A stretch of 64,000 nucleotides of DNA from Salminus brasiliensis. Its lineage: Eukaryota; Chordata; Actinopteri; Characiformes; Bryconidae. Positions 12,355-22,158 of the stretch are shown in pieces. Position numbers and translations under genes: made by a program. The notes below the pieces were generated by a model. It did not search any database. It had not been told where the DNA came from and was given only the letters and a program-made list of their open reading frames with translations. Numbering within the stretch: the stretch's first letter is position 1; each line of letters begins with the position of its first letter. The stretch covers positions 32,157,873 to 32,221,872 of the forward strand of contig NC_132883.1 in assembly GCF_030463535.1 (NCBI RefSeq), read 5' to 3'.

Positions 12355-12357
<3 letters not shown>
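10787..12357 (-). mobile_element. Complete Tc1 element with IR/DR ends (1571 bp)
   Basis: The element begins CAGTCATGCCCGAAAGTATT and ends with its inverse, flanked by TA. The inverted repeats are about 214 bp each. Each repeat has an outer and an inner copy of the same motif: the inner ones (about 10973-11000 and 12144-12171) read ggcatgtccaaaattattc or its inverse. This double-site layout (IR/DR) is known from Sleeping Beauty-type Tc1 elements and gives four transposase binding sites. The transposase frame is on the minus strand. Confidence 0.93.
11002..12024 (-). CDS. Tc1 transposase, open frame, initiator codon apparently lost
   Basis: DNA transposase of the Tc1/mariner superfamily that binds the terminal repeats and cuts and pastes the element at TA sites. 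The frame is open for 340 codons, the usual Tc1 length. Two N-terminal helix-turn-helix domains cover roughly residues 1-110, with a GRKPK motif between or after them. The catalytic triad is Asp153 (WSDETK), Asp244 (QHDNDPKHT) and Glu279 (LNPIENLW), with 34 residues between the last two (DD34E). Where such proteins start with Met-Gly, this copy reads ACA-GGA at 12024. No in-frame ATG precedes the DNA-binding domain, although the frame stays open to 12219. It is therefore probably not translated normally. Confidence 0.85.
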   Translation of the reverse strand, partial: TGEKQELTKDLRLCIVAAHKSGKGYKAISKCFQVPVATVQSIIKKYKKFRTVENLRRCGRKPKVTPVLARRIVREVKKNPRITTKAILVNLDSAGGDISRQTVQRTLHTAGFHGRRPRRTPLLQKRHTKARLTFANAHLDKEEDFWCSVLWSDETKIELFGHNDVCTIWRKKGEAFNPKNTIPTVKHGGGNLMFWGCFSANGPGNLIAVNGTMKKEQYIKILNNNIRQSAEKLGLGNRWTFQHDNDPKHTAKVVKKWLADKNINVLQWPSQSPDLNPIENLWRELKIRVMARRPSNLKELELITKDEWAKIPVETCKKLVSNYRKRLIAVIANKGFSINY

Positions 12358-12406
<49 letters not shown>

Positions 12407-12413
12407 TGACATA

Positions 12414-13860
12414 CAGTGGATATAAAAAGTCTACACACCCCTGTTCAAATGCCAGGTTTATGTGATGTAAAAAAAATGACAGCAAGACAAATAATTTCAC
12501 AACTTTTTCCACCTTTAATGTGACCTATAACCTGTACAATGCAATTGAAAAACAAACAGAAACCTTTCAGGTAGGTGAAGTAAAAATAATGTGGTTACAT
12601 AAGTGTGCATAAGTTTTATAACTGGGGGTGTGGCTGTGTTCAGATTTAAGCAATTACATTCAAACCCATGTTTAATTGGAGTCAGCACACACCTGTCACC
12701 AATGAAAGTGCCTCTGATCAACCCCAAATAAAGTTCAGCTGTTCTAGTAGGCTTGTCCTGACATTTTTGTAGTCATATCTTCCAGCACAAGCCATGGTTC
12801 GCAAAGAGCTGCCAGCGCATCAGAGGGATCCCATAATTCAAAGATATCAGTAAGGTAAAGGCTACAAAAGCATTTCCAAGTCATTAAATATACCATGGAA
12901 CACAGTGAAGACTGTCATCATCAAGTGGAGAAAACATGCACAACAGTGACATTACCTAGAACAGGACATCCGTCCAAATTTGATGATAAGACAAGAAGAA
13001 AACTGGTCATGGAGGCTGCCAAGAGGCCAACAGCAACACTAGGAGCTGCAAGAATTTCTGGCAAGGACTGGCTGTGCAGTACATGTGACAACAATCTCCC
13101 ATTTTCTTTCTCCCAACGGAAGCCTTATCTTTCAAAGAAAAACATCCAAGCCTGGCTTAATTTGGACATCTGGAATCTCCCAAACGCATGTGGGAAAATG
13201 TGTTATGGTCTGATGAAACCAAGGTTGAACTTTTTGGACATAATTCCAAAAGGTATATTTGGTGCAAAAATAACACTGCTCATCACCAAAAGAACACCAT
13301 AACTACAGTGAAGCATGGTGGTGGCAGCATCATTCTTCGGGGCTGTTTTTCCTCAGCTGGAACTGGGGCCTTAGTCAGGGTAGATGGAATTATGAACAGT
13401 TCCAAATACCAGTCAGTGTTGGCACAAAACCTCCAGCCTTCTGTTCAGGAACTTCATCTTTCAGCACAACAATGACCCAAAGCACACATCTAAATCAACA
13501 AACGAATGGCTTCACCGGAATAAGATTAAGGCTTTGGAAGGGCCCAGCCAAAGTCCAGACCTGAATCCCATTGAACATCTGTGGGGTGATCTGAAGAGGG
13601 CTGTGCACAGGAGATGTCCTCGCAATCTGTCAGATTTGGAGCAGTTTTGCAAAGAAGAGTGGGCAAATATTGCCACATTAAGATGTGCCACGCTGATAGG
13701 CTCCTCCCCAAAAGGACTGAGTGCTGTAATAAAAGTCAAAGGTACTGCAACAAAGTATTAGTTTAAGGGTGTGCATATTTATGCAACCAGGTTATTTTAA
13801 GTTTTTATTTTATATTTTTCCACTGTAAAGGTTTTTCAACTCTGCCTGTCCTATCCTAAG
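12414..13860 (+). mobile_element. Decayed Tc1 element, different family
   Basis: The left end starts cagtggatataaaaagtcta, 56 bp after the previous element and inside the same TA-rich tract. The body carries a broken transposase on the plus strand. The matching right end (inverse of the left) is not found, so the 3' boundary is approximate. Confidence 0.75.
12794..13761 (+). pseudogene. Tc1 transposase pseudogene
   Basis: From ATG 12794 the frame starts MVRKELPAHQ and is soon broken by a stop and frameshifts. Recognisable blocks are [29 protein letters not shown] and [16 protein letters not shown] near the end. The second catalytic Asp of HDND reads Asn (HNND). The copy is inactive on several counts. 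Confidence 0.8.
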
Positions 13861-14771
13861 GCCTAGTTGCTCATATACTTTTTTAATGCTTTTATACAAA
13901 TCTTTCCATCATTTCCCCTATTATAACTTTGTTATGATCAACACATTATGCTCTTCTTGATTGGCAAAAGTATTGTTATTACACATGAATAACATAGGCA
14001 GATGAGTATCGGAATAGCATAGTACAAGTGGATAACATAGGTAGATGAGTATATGGCTTACTACAAAGGACTTTATTGTCAAACCATTCCATATGCCAGT
14101 TCCTTAATACAATGTGATTACATTTAAACATGTCTACATTTTGCTCAAGCTTACACATCTTCATCCTCTAATCTCCAGAAGAGCTTCCTTCATAGCTTTT
14201 CTAATTTCATGTCTAACATGCAAATATTGAAACATGGAATAATCATGAGTTGACTTAGACAAAAATTATTTATACAATGGCTATATCAAAAACAACAACA
14301 AAAAAAATGAATAAAAGGTTATGTTCTTGAAAACAAAAAAATAATATATAATTTCCCCCTAGGCACCCCATACTTATAGACTGGAGCAAATTATAAACCA
14401 AACCCAATCAATAACCAGACACACTGTCATGCAAGGAGAGGCCGCAATGAAACATACATTGATTGTAATAAATCGATTATCACTCCACAGACCCCTTATA
14501 TGAAAGGGCCATTGGACTGCCAATGCTAAAATCGCTCCTCAGAGCAGACAGTTCACCCTAGTCAGATAACGATTATAACAATGATACGTCCCAAGACCAG
14601 CAAGCCAGATTCACTTTTAAGAAGGGATCAAAGTCGGAATGAATTTGGTAAACATCTTCATAAACATATTTTAACGCAAACAATGGATGATTGGGTTGTA
14701 TCAGGTGAACAAATTTATTTGAGCGAGTGTCATACATCCATGAGCCTGTATTCGAGTGAGAGGTAGATCTA
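13861..14771. other. Unassigned intergenic sequence
   Basis: AT-rich, with no coding or repeat signature that I can name. The words 'aacataggcagatgagtat' and 'aacataggtagatgagtat' recur about 43 bp apart (13990-14053), a small local duplication. Confidence 0.4.
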
Positions 14772-15850
14772 CACTGTGTGCAGAATTATTAGGCAAATGA
14801 GTATTTTGATCACATCATCCTTTTTATACATGTTGTCCTACTCCAAGCTCTATAGGCTTTGAAAGCCAACTTCCAATCAAGTAAATCAGGTGATGTGCAT
14901 CTCTGTAATAAGAAGGGGTGTGGTCTAATGACATCAACACCCTATATAAGGTGTGCTTAATTATTAGGCAACTTCCTTTCCTTTGGCAAAATGGGTCAGA
15001 AGAGAGATTTGACGGACTCTGAAAAGTAAAAAATTGTGAGATGTCTTGCAGAGGGATGCAGCAGTCTTGAAATTGCCAAACTTTTGAAGCGTGATCACTG
15101 AACAATCAAGTGCTTCATGGCAAATAGCCAACAGGGTCGCAAGAAACGTGTTGAAAAAAAAAAGGCACAAAATAACTGCCCATGGATTGAGGAAAATCAA
15201 GCGTGAAGCTGTCAAGATGCCATTTGCCAGCAGTTTTCCATATTTCAGAGCTGCAATGTTACTGGAGTATCAAAAAGCACAAGGTGTGCGATACTCAGGG
15301 ACATGGCCAAGGTAAGGAAGGCTGAAAAACGACCACCTTTGAACAAGAAACATAAGATAAAACGTCAAGACTGGGCCAAGAAATATCTTAAGACTGATTT
15401 TTCTAAGGTTTTATGGACTGATGAAATGCGAGTGACTCTTGATGGGCCAGATGGATGGGCCCGAGGCTGGATCAGAGTAAAGGGCATAGAGCTCCACTCC
15501 GACTCAGGTGGGGTACTGGTATGGGCTGGTATCATCAAAGATGAACTTGTGGGACCTTTTTGGGTTGAGGATGGAGTGAAGCTCAACTCCCAGACCTACT
15601 GCCAGTTTCTGGAAGACACCCTTAAGCAGTGGTACAGAAAGTAGTCGGTATTGTTCCAGAAAAACATGATTTTAATGCAAGACAATGTTCCATCACATGC
15701 ATCCAAATACTCCATAGCGTGGCTGGCCAGTAATGGTCTAAAAGAAGAAATAATTATGACATGGCCCCCTTGTTGACCTGATCTGAACCCCATAGAGAAC
15801 CTGTGGTCCCTCATAAAATGTGAGATCTACAGGGAGGGATTTAAATAAGT
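14772..15850 (+). mobile_element. Decayed Tc1-like element, DD37E type, copy 1
   Basis: The left end is CACTGTGTGCAGAATTATTA, with an inner related motif (gtgcttaattattaggcaac) near 14953, about 178 bp inward. It is the same family as the copy at 39331. The right end is missing, and sequence of another Tc1 family follows. Confidence 0.75.
14991..15845 (+). pseudogene. DD37E-type transposase pseudogene
   Basis: The frame starts MGQKRDLTDSEK and then meets stops and frameshifts. Blocks seen are VLWTDEMRVTLDGPDGW (first Asp), GVLVWAGI, MQDNVPSHASK (second Asp) and [13 protein letters not shown] (Glu). The second Asp to Glu interval is 37 residues, unlike the 34 of classical Tc1. Confidence 0.75.
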
Positions 15851-16039
15851 TGACAGTCATCCTGGTCAGTGGAGGATCGATTTCACCCTCTAGCAGTCTG
15901 TAGCTTTGTTGTCCCCAATGTCTGCTGCTTGACCTTGTTGTAATTAACTGCTGTTTTAGAATTTTGAAGGATGGAAGCAACATGGTGTTTACTGTATATC
16001 TCTGCAAGTAAAGCCAATTTTGTTTTTATTTTAATTACT

Positions 16040-16289
16040 TCTGAGCTATTTCTATCAAATTTTGCCATGTAGATGGATAGTCATGACTAAAGCAGTGTTT
16101 TTATACTTTTCTTTGTTAAATAAGATTTAGTTCAGGTTATCACCTAATCAGAAGAAGAACCACATTAAGTAAGATGAGGCATACTTGTGATGGAATTCAA
16201 CTGACACTGGAATGAAATGACTGTCATACATGCAGATATGCTGATTTTAGAAAACTTTGCAGGGGTCTCTTAATTTTTCCAGAGCTGTA
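16040..16289. mobile_element. Terminal part of another Tc1 family
   Basis: The end reads ggggtctcttaatttttcca followed by gagctgta. Its inverse (cagctctggaaaaattaaga) is a familiar end of a teleost Tc1 family. Only one end is seen, joined to the decayed DD37E copy. Confidence 0.5.
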
Positions 16290-16615
16290 TATTTAAATCA
16301 GAGCTTAACCTACTTATACTTATCCTAAGATAGCAGCTAATCAGTGTATGTCTTTTGTTTGGTTTACTGTTTGTTTTATTATTAAATTAATATTATTAAT
16401 AATAATATTAATAATTAGTTTAAAATTAATAAATTAGTTTATTAAAAAGATAAGTTTCAAGCTGTTTGATAGACAAGCGTTTTTGCATTATGTGTTTTAT
16501 TTGATTTTTGAATTAAATTAAATAAATTAAAGAATGTTTCATTCTCGATGTTGGAACAACATGGGCTTATTTTAAACTCCTTCCTTTCATCTCCTTTATC
16601 ATAAACAGCTCATAA

Positions 16616-16764
16616 ACGGCTAAGCGGTTAGAGCGCCGGGCTATCGATAACAGGGTTGTGGGTTCGATTCCCGGCAAGCTGCCACTGTTGGGCCCTTGAG
16701 CAAGGCCCTTTACCCTCTCTGCTCCCCGGGCGCTGGAGTTGGCTGTGTGTACTCACTGCCCTTA
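16616..16764 (+). repeat. Truncated tRNA-derived SINE
   Basis: It begins within box A (taagcggttagagcgcc) and carries box B and the body up to gttggctgtgtgtactcact. At that point it passes directly into LINE reverse transcriptase sequence. It is the same family as the copies at 685 and 49131. Confidence 0.75.
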
Positions 16765-17700
16765 GTTCTTAGTGCCCTTTCATCTGCCTTCAAGTCTGCC
16801 AGAGTTGTGCCTATCCTAAAGAAGCCAACTCTGGACAGCTTGGACATTGGCAACTACAGACCCATTTCTCTTCTCTCCTTCCTCTCAAAGATTCTCGAAC
16901 ATTCTGTCTCTCTTTCTCACTCTAAACAATCTACAGGACCCTAACCAGTCTGGCTTCAAAGCTACATACTCTACTGAAACTGCTCTCATTGCAGTTACAG
17001 AGAAGCTCCATGCAGCTAAAGCTGCCAAACTGTAATTGGTTCTGATCCTTCTTGACCTCTCCGCAGCTTTTGACACAGTGGACCACAAGATCCTCCTGTC
17101 TATCCTTGCCAGCCTTGGAATTACCGGCTCTGCATGGCGATGGTTTGCATTGTACCTGCAGGGACACTCATACCAGGTAACATGGCAAGGGGACACGTCC
17201 GCTCCTTGTAGTCTCTCCACTGGTGTTCCACAAGGCTCGGTTCTTGGTCCTACTAGCTCTCTTGGTAAAGTGATATCCTCTCATGGATTCTCTTACCACT
17301 GTTACGCCGATGACACTCAACTCAGCTCACCACCTCAAACTTAACTCCAGCAAGACGGAGCTGCTGTACATCCCGGGAACTGCTGAACCTAAAAACGATC
17401 TCGCCATCTCCTTTGAGAACTCACTGGTCACTCCTTCTACAGAAGCCTGAAGCCTTGGTGTAGTCATGGATGATCAGTTATCGTTATCAAGTCATGTTGC
17501 AAACGTAACTCGGTCATGCAGATTTCTCCTGTACAACATCCAGAGAATTCAACCCTTCCTCTTTAGAGAGGCCGTCCGGGTGCTTGTTCAGTCTCTCGTC
17601 ACTTCCAGACTTGACTATTGCAACTCACTTCTGGCTGGTCTCCCTCTGCGCACCATCAGGCCCCTGCAAGTATGGCTTGGCTGGACAACTAGTAATAATA
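16765..17700 (+). mobile_element. L2-type LINE reverse transcriptase fragment
   Basis: Broken reading frames encode [53 protein letters not shown] (the catalytic YADD) and LVTSRLDYCNSLLAGLP. The order is that of an L2/CR1-group LINE ORF2, with internal deletions and frame changes. It is not active. Confidence 0.85.
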
Positions 17701-18430
17701 TTCTTTCAGTATTGGACAGTATTTAAAAATTACTTGAGTATTTGGCCCCCTGTTGTTTACCATTTATATTAATAACCTTGGCAACAATATTTCCAATGCC
17801 AATATGCACTTTTATGCTCATGAACCTATTTTCTAGTTGTGCCCATCACTAGCAGATGCCCCACAAATGTACAGGAAGCATTTGTGATTATTCAGTGCAA
17901 TCTTTAATGTTAATTCTTAATGATCAAAAAATAAAATCTATGGTATTCTCTAAAATGTTTACACATGAACTACTTGCATCTCAAAGTTATACACTGTCTG
18001 GTAAACCAATAGAATTAATTTCCTCTTATGAATATTTGGGTATTATGTTAGATGAAAATCTTCCTTTAAATTGCATGTCGAACACATGCACAAGTTATAA
18101 GTGGGATTTTATTTTAGATTTTGGGGATATCTCATACAGACATGCCCCAAAGACAGCACTGGATTCTGTTTATCATTCTGCATTGAGATGTATAACACAT
18201 GCTAGTTATTTAACTCATCACTGTAAACTCTATGAAATTTTCTGTCTGACTTGAAGTACACTGGGTTATTTTTGTGTATAAAGCAATCATTGGTCAGTCT
18301 TATATTTGTCTGAATTCATATCAACAAATAAGTCTTTCTATAATATTACGTTCTAAAAACTGACTGAATGATTTTAGACTTTCTTTGACTGAATTATCTT
18401 AATGATCACTACTTTTTATATTTATGTTTG
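17701..18430 (+). mobile_element. Second LINE fragment, RT C-terminal part
   Basis: Frames with LSGKPIELISSYEYLGIMLD and LDSVYHSALRCITHASY match the region after the reverse transcriptase of jockey-group LINEs in fish. It differs from the L2-type sequence before it, so two LINE remnants abut near 17700-17760. Confidence 0.65.
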
Positions 18431-18769
18431 CTCTTGTTAAAGTGTATTTGAATGTATGTGTATCTATTCTTATTCAAGATGTAGTTTCTGTGTTTATGTG
18501 CTGCTATCTTGGCCAGGGCTCACTTGTAAAAGAGATTTTAATCTTAGTGTGACTAAACAGTTCAATGAAACCACTGCAAAGTTTTGTCATTGTTACATTT
18601 TGTGAAAACTGTAAAGTGTAATAGTGTAAATCTGCAAACTAAATTGTACTTTTTTTAAGTAAACTGGTAAAAAAGACATTGTGTATATATATTTATATGT
18701 AATATTATGCAAGTAAAATATACTAAAGTATACTAAAGTAAAATACTCCCTGTTTACTCAAAACTGACT

Positions 18770-19197
18770 ATGGCTGTTTTCACACCTGCACTTTTTAGTC
18801 TTGTTAAATTGGACTATGGTTCACTCTTGTGACAGTTTAGACAAGTGTGAATACAGTAATCAGTTCATTTGTACTCCACAGGTTTGCCCAGATAATTACA
18901 ACAGCTCTGAACAGATGTCATCTATGCCAATGTTCTATGTTAACTTGCACAGAAATACGCACTAGTCCAAAACACAGAACCTTCTTCCTGTATCTCTTTT
19001 CTTGTTCCCGCCCCAGACAGGTCTGGCCAATCAGCAGAAAGAATATTCTCACATGGTTTGTTGTGACACATTTGGGTAAGCTGGGAATTTTTTCTTGTGT
19101 GAAAACAAACCAAACCAATGAGAATACGCTGCAAGTTTGCAAATCAAGCTATAAGTGCAAACTATAGAGCAAACTAACAATAGATATGAAAGCACCC
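18770..19197. mobile_element. Candidate non-autonomous DNA transposon (MITE)
   Basis: The left edge reads ggctgttttcacacctgcac and the right edge ends atgaaagcacccc. These form imperfect inverted ends, and gtgtgaaaac also recurs inside. The central 'ggccaatcagcagaaagaat' is familiar from a common fish repeat. The 106-aa frame across it is not a gene. Confidence 0.4.
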
Positions 19198-20030
19198 CAA
19201 GGTAAGGTTACCTTTTTATGTCCATGTTAATCTTTTTTTAGGCAATTTTAATATTTGTGGATAAATTGTTATCAGCATGTTGTGAATTAACTGTGCCTAT
19301 TGTGAGTGGCCTACAACTGACCCAGAGACCCGATTAACCAAACCATTTAGTGATCTGAGTCAATGTAGATTTAGATAAGGAACTACAGTAAAGAAAAGAA
19401 AATCCAAATAAAATAAAAGTAAAAAAAAAGACATTCAATGCCCCCCTCCGGATGCACCTAATGTCTGTTCATTAAGGTGATCTTTATTATTTATATATTA
19501 TTTTCAAGATGTTTCTATTTCCCTATTCCAACTATTATTCCTACATTCAATTAATTTTGCCATTATATTAATACAGGCTTGTGCAGTATAGGAAGGATAT
19601 ACAATAGTGCAAGGTCCAGGGCGGAGCCAGACATTTTAAACACCCGGGCTTAGCCTAAATGTCCATAACCATACTGGTAATATTGTTCACAACTATTCAC
19701 AGTAATTTCTACACTCACTCTGTTGTCCCACTTATGTGTAATTAAACATAAATATTATAACTAAGCTTTTACAGAATGCAGAATCTTAATGCATCCACAT
19801 CTGTCGGTGCGGCATGCTGTACAAACTTCTGCATTTACCTCAGAGCAGAGAGATGGGCTTGCAATCTTTAAGCTCCACAGATTTCCCAAGTAGGAGCTAG
19901 TGGCTAGAAGACAAAACTTAGCTCATTCTAAAAAAGAGAACGTGAAATTGTCCATTTTCATTAATGGTCCATTTTCTTTTTGTGTACAAGGGCTTAGTTA
20001 AAGGAACACCCATACATTTGCTGGCCCTAC
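19198..20030. other. Unassigned intergenic sequence
   Basis: AT-rich sequence with no recognised gene or repeat, apart from short A-rich runs at 19420-19440. Confidence 0.4.
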
Positions 20031-20039
20031 CTGGACAAG

Positions 20040-20211
20040 AATAGCATGTATGTGAGAATGCTGTTTGTGGACTACAGTTCAGCATTTAACACCATTTTCA
20101 GGCTTGACATCTGGGCCTGAACAGCTCTCTGGACAGCTGGATATCGAACTTCTTGATGGGACGACAGCAGGTGGTAAGGATGGGCAGCATCACGTCCTCC
20201 TCACTGACACT
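20040..20211 (+). mobile_element. LINE reverse transcriptase fragment (CR1 group)
   Basis: The plus strand encodes YVRMLFVDYSSAFNTI and then, shifted, GLNSSLDSWISNFL-like sequence. This is the conserved Asp-containing RT motif of the LINE family also present at 53300 and 33510. Confidence 0.65.
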
Positions 20212-20480
20212 CAAATCAAATTAAATTTAATTGTAAAGAACTTTTTACAACTGATGTTGTCACAAAGAAGCCTTACAGAATCAGTAATCAGTAAAAAGGC
20301 AAGAAATCAACAACATAAGAAGACATGAAAACCTAAGACCCCCGGTGAGCAAGCCACAGGCGATAGTGGAAAGGAAGAACACCCTCAAAGCTGGAGGAAG
20401 AAACCCTGGGAGTAACCAAGACTCACGATGGGGACCCATCCTCCTCTGGTCAGAACCATTTCTAAATTAATGATAAAAGT
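20212..20480 (-). mobile_element. L2-type LINE 3' end, inverted
   Basis: It begins with aatcaaattaaatttaattg and includes 'cagtaatcagtaaaaaggca', 'gagcaagccacaggcgatag' and 'ggaagaaaccctgggagtaa'. It is the inverted counterpart of the LINE tail at 63520-63765. Confidence 0.75.
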
Positions 20481-20982
20481 CACTGAACCATCAAGACTGG
20501 TGTACTGGTCAGGTGTGCAACAGAATCTTAATGTCTATTATAATAATGGTGTATTATAACTTTGTATAATCATAGCAGTAATGGTAAAAGTAATGAGAGT
20601 AATCACAGTTAATGTTGGTAATATTTGTAGTGGCAGATTCCATGCAGATTTTATCACGGCCATTAGGCAGGTAGCAGTGGCAGGTGGGTGTGCAGCTGGC
20701 CTTGCACAGATGGTGGGGGAGCCTGGTGGTTGGACTGGTAAAGGGGACCCAGTGGTCAGTCTTCTAACAGGTTGGGCCGGATGAGCAGGCACACCTATTT
20801 ACTTGGAGAAGGTAAAGAGACAGAGATAGTTCTGAATTAATTTATATAGAGCAGAAAATGTAAATAATATAAACAATCAGACAATATCAAACCTGTACAT
20901 TTGCTTTAAACAAACTGCTCTAAACTCAGTGCATATTGTAAATATAGAGAATCTATAGTGGATACAATGTGTGTATAGTATA

Positions 20983-21425
20983 CAGCGGGTATAATAAGTA
21001 TTAACCACGTCACCAATTTTTTAAGTAAGTATATTTCTAAAGGTAGAACTGACATGAAATTCTCACCGAATTCTCACAAAGAAATCAAACCATAAATGTC
21101 CATAAATTATGTTTTGTGTAACAATGAGAAATGACAAAAGAAAAAAGTATTGAACACACTGAAATGAACATACTGAAATGTATTTAATACTTCGTACAAA
21201 AGACTTGTTGGTGATGACAGCTTAAAGATGCCTCCTATATGGAGAAACTAGTCGCATGCATTGCTTAGGTGTTATTTTGGCCCATTCCTTCACACAAACA
21301 CTCTTCAAATTCTGAAAGTTCTGTTGGCTCCTTCTATTAACTTTTTAGCTTTAGTTCCTTCCATAGACTTTCAATTGGATTCAGGTCAGGCTGGGCCATT
21401 CTACAGCATTTCTTCTTTCTCTCAT
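20983..21425 (-). mobile_element. Truncated Tc1 element
   Basis: The left end is cagcgggtataataagtatt, followed by sequence with the usual minus-strand transposase C-terminal words (ggcccattcctt, caattggattcaggtcaggc). No catalytic domain remains and no right end was found. Confidence 0.6.
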
Positions 21426-21949
21426 TTTTCATATTATGAAAATAGCTTCTTTTAGTCTGCTAGAGTCTTTTTTCTATATTTTTATAGCAGTTATAAGATT
21501 GCATATAACAAAATACACATTGATGTCAAAGAAGTAACATATTTCCATTTCCAAAAAACTGTAAAAAAAAAAAAAAAAGTACAGTACCAAAAATAAGATG
21601 CACGTAAAGTGAGTAAAGTAGTAGTACAATATACAGTACAGTACAGCATTATTGTCTAATAATGTAATAAGAAATTCTAACAATAATATATGTACTATAA
21701 CTGTAGTATAATATATTAATTAAAATAGGGAGCACTGAAAAATATAATACTTGTAGTAGTATAATAATATAACTTATAGTAGCTCTCAATGTAATGTTAT
21801 AATGGCATAAACAACCAAAAACATTTGTTCAGTCTTACATGAGAAACGAAATTCCCTGAGATCTGTTATGTTATGCACAGCCCCAAGCTGGACTCTAATT
21901 CTTTTCCAGTCTCGTGAGAAATATGAGCAGTTGCCTGGACCAACAGGGT

Positions 21950-22158
21950 GACGTTGACTCATGGTCCAGTGGCCAATAAGGCGTCTATGTTTTATATGTC
22001 TGTGTCCGGTTCAACACTTGCTCAAGTGAAAATCAGACTGCAGGATTTTACACGGAAGAAAGAGTAGTTTTGAGCACGTGAACGTCCTTTGCCGCTAAAG
22101 GAACACCTCATCCTAGGGCTTTTAAGTTCGACCGTTAACATCTGAAATACCTCTCATA
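21950..22158 (+). promoter_or_regulatory. upb1 5' flank / probable promoter
   Basis: The sequence directly before the upb1 start holds a TGACTCA (21955-21961), a CCAAT (21973-21977) and a CACGTG E-box (22075-22080). The base composition becomes less AT-rich than the surrounding DNA. Promoter function is inferred from position and these short motifs only. Confidence 0.4.

Noticed and set aside
18847-19167. 106-codon frame
   Set aside because: It coincides with the candidate MITE and has an antisense frame of similar length, so it is not a gene.
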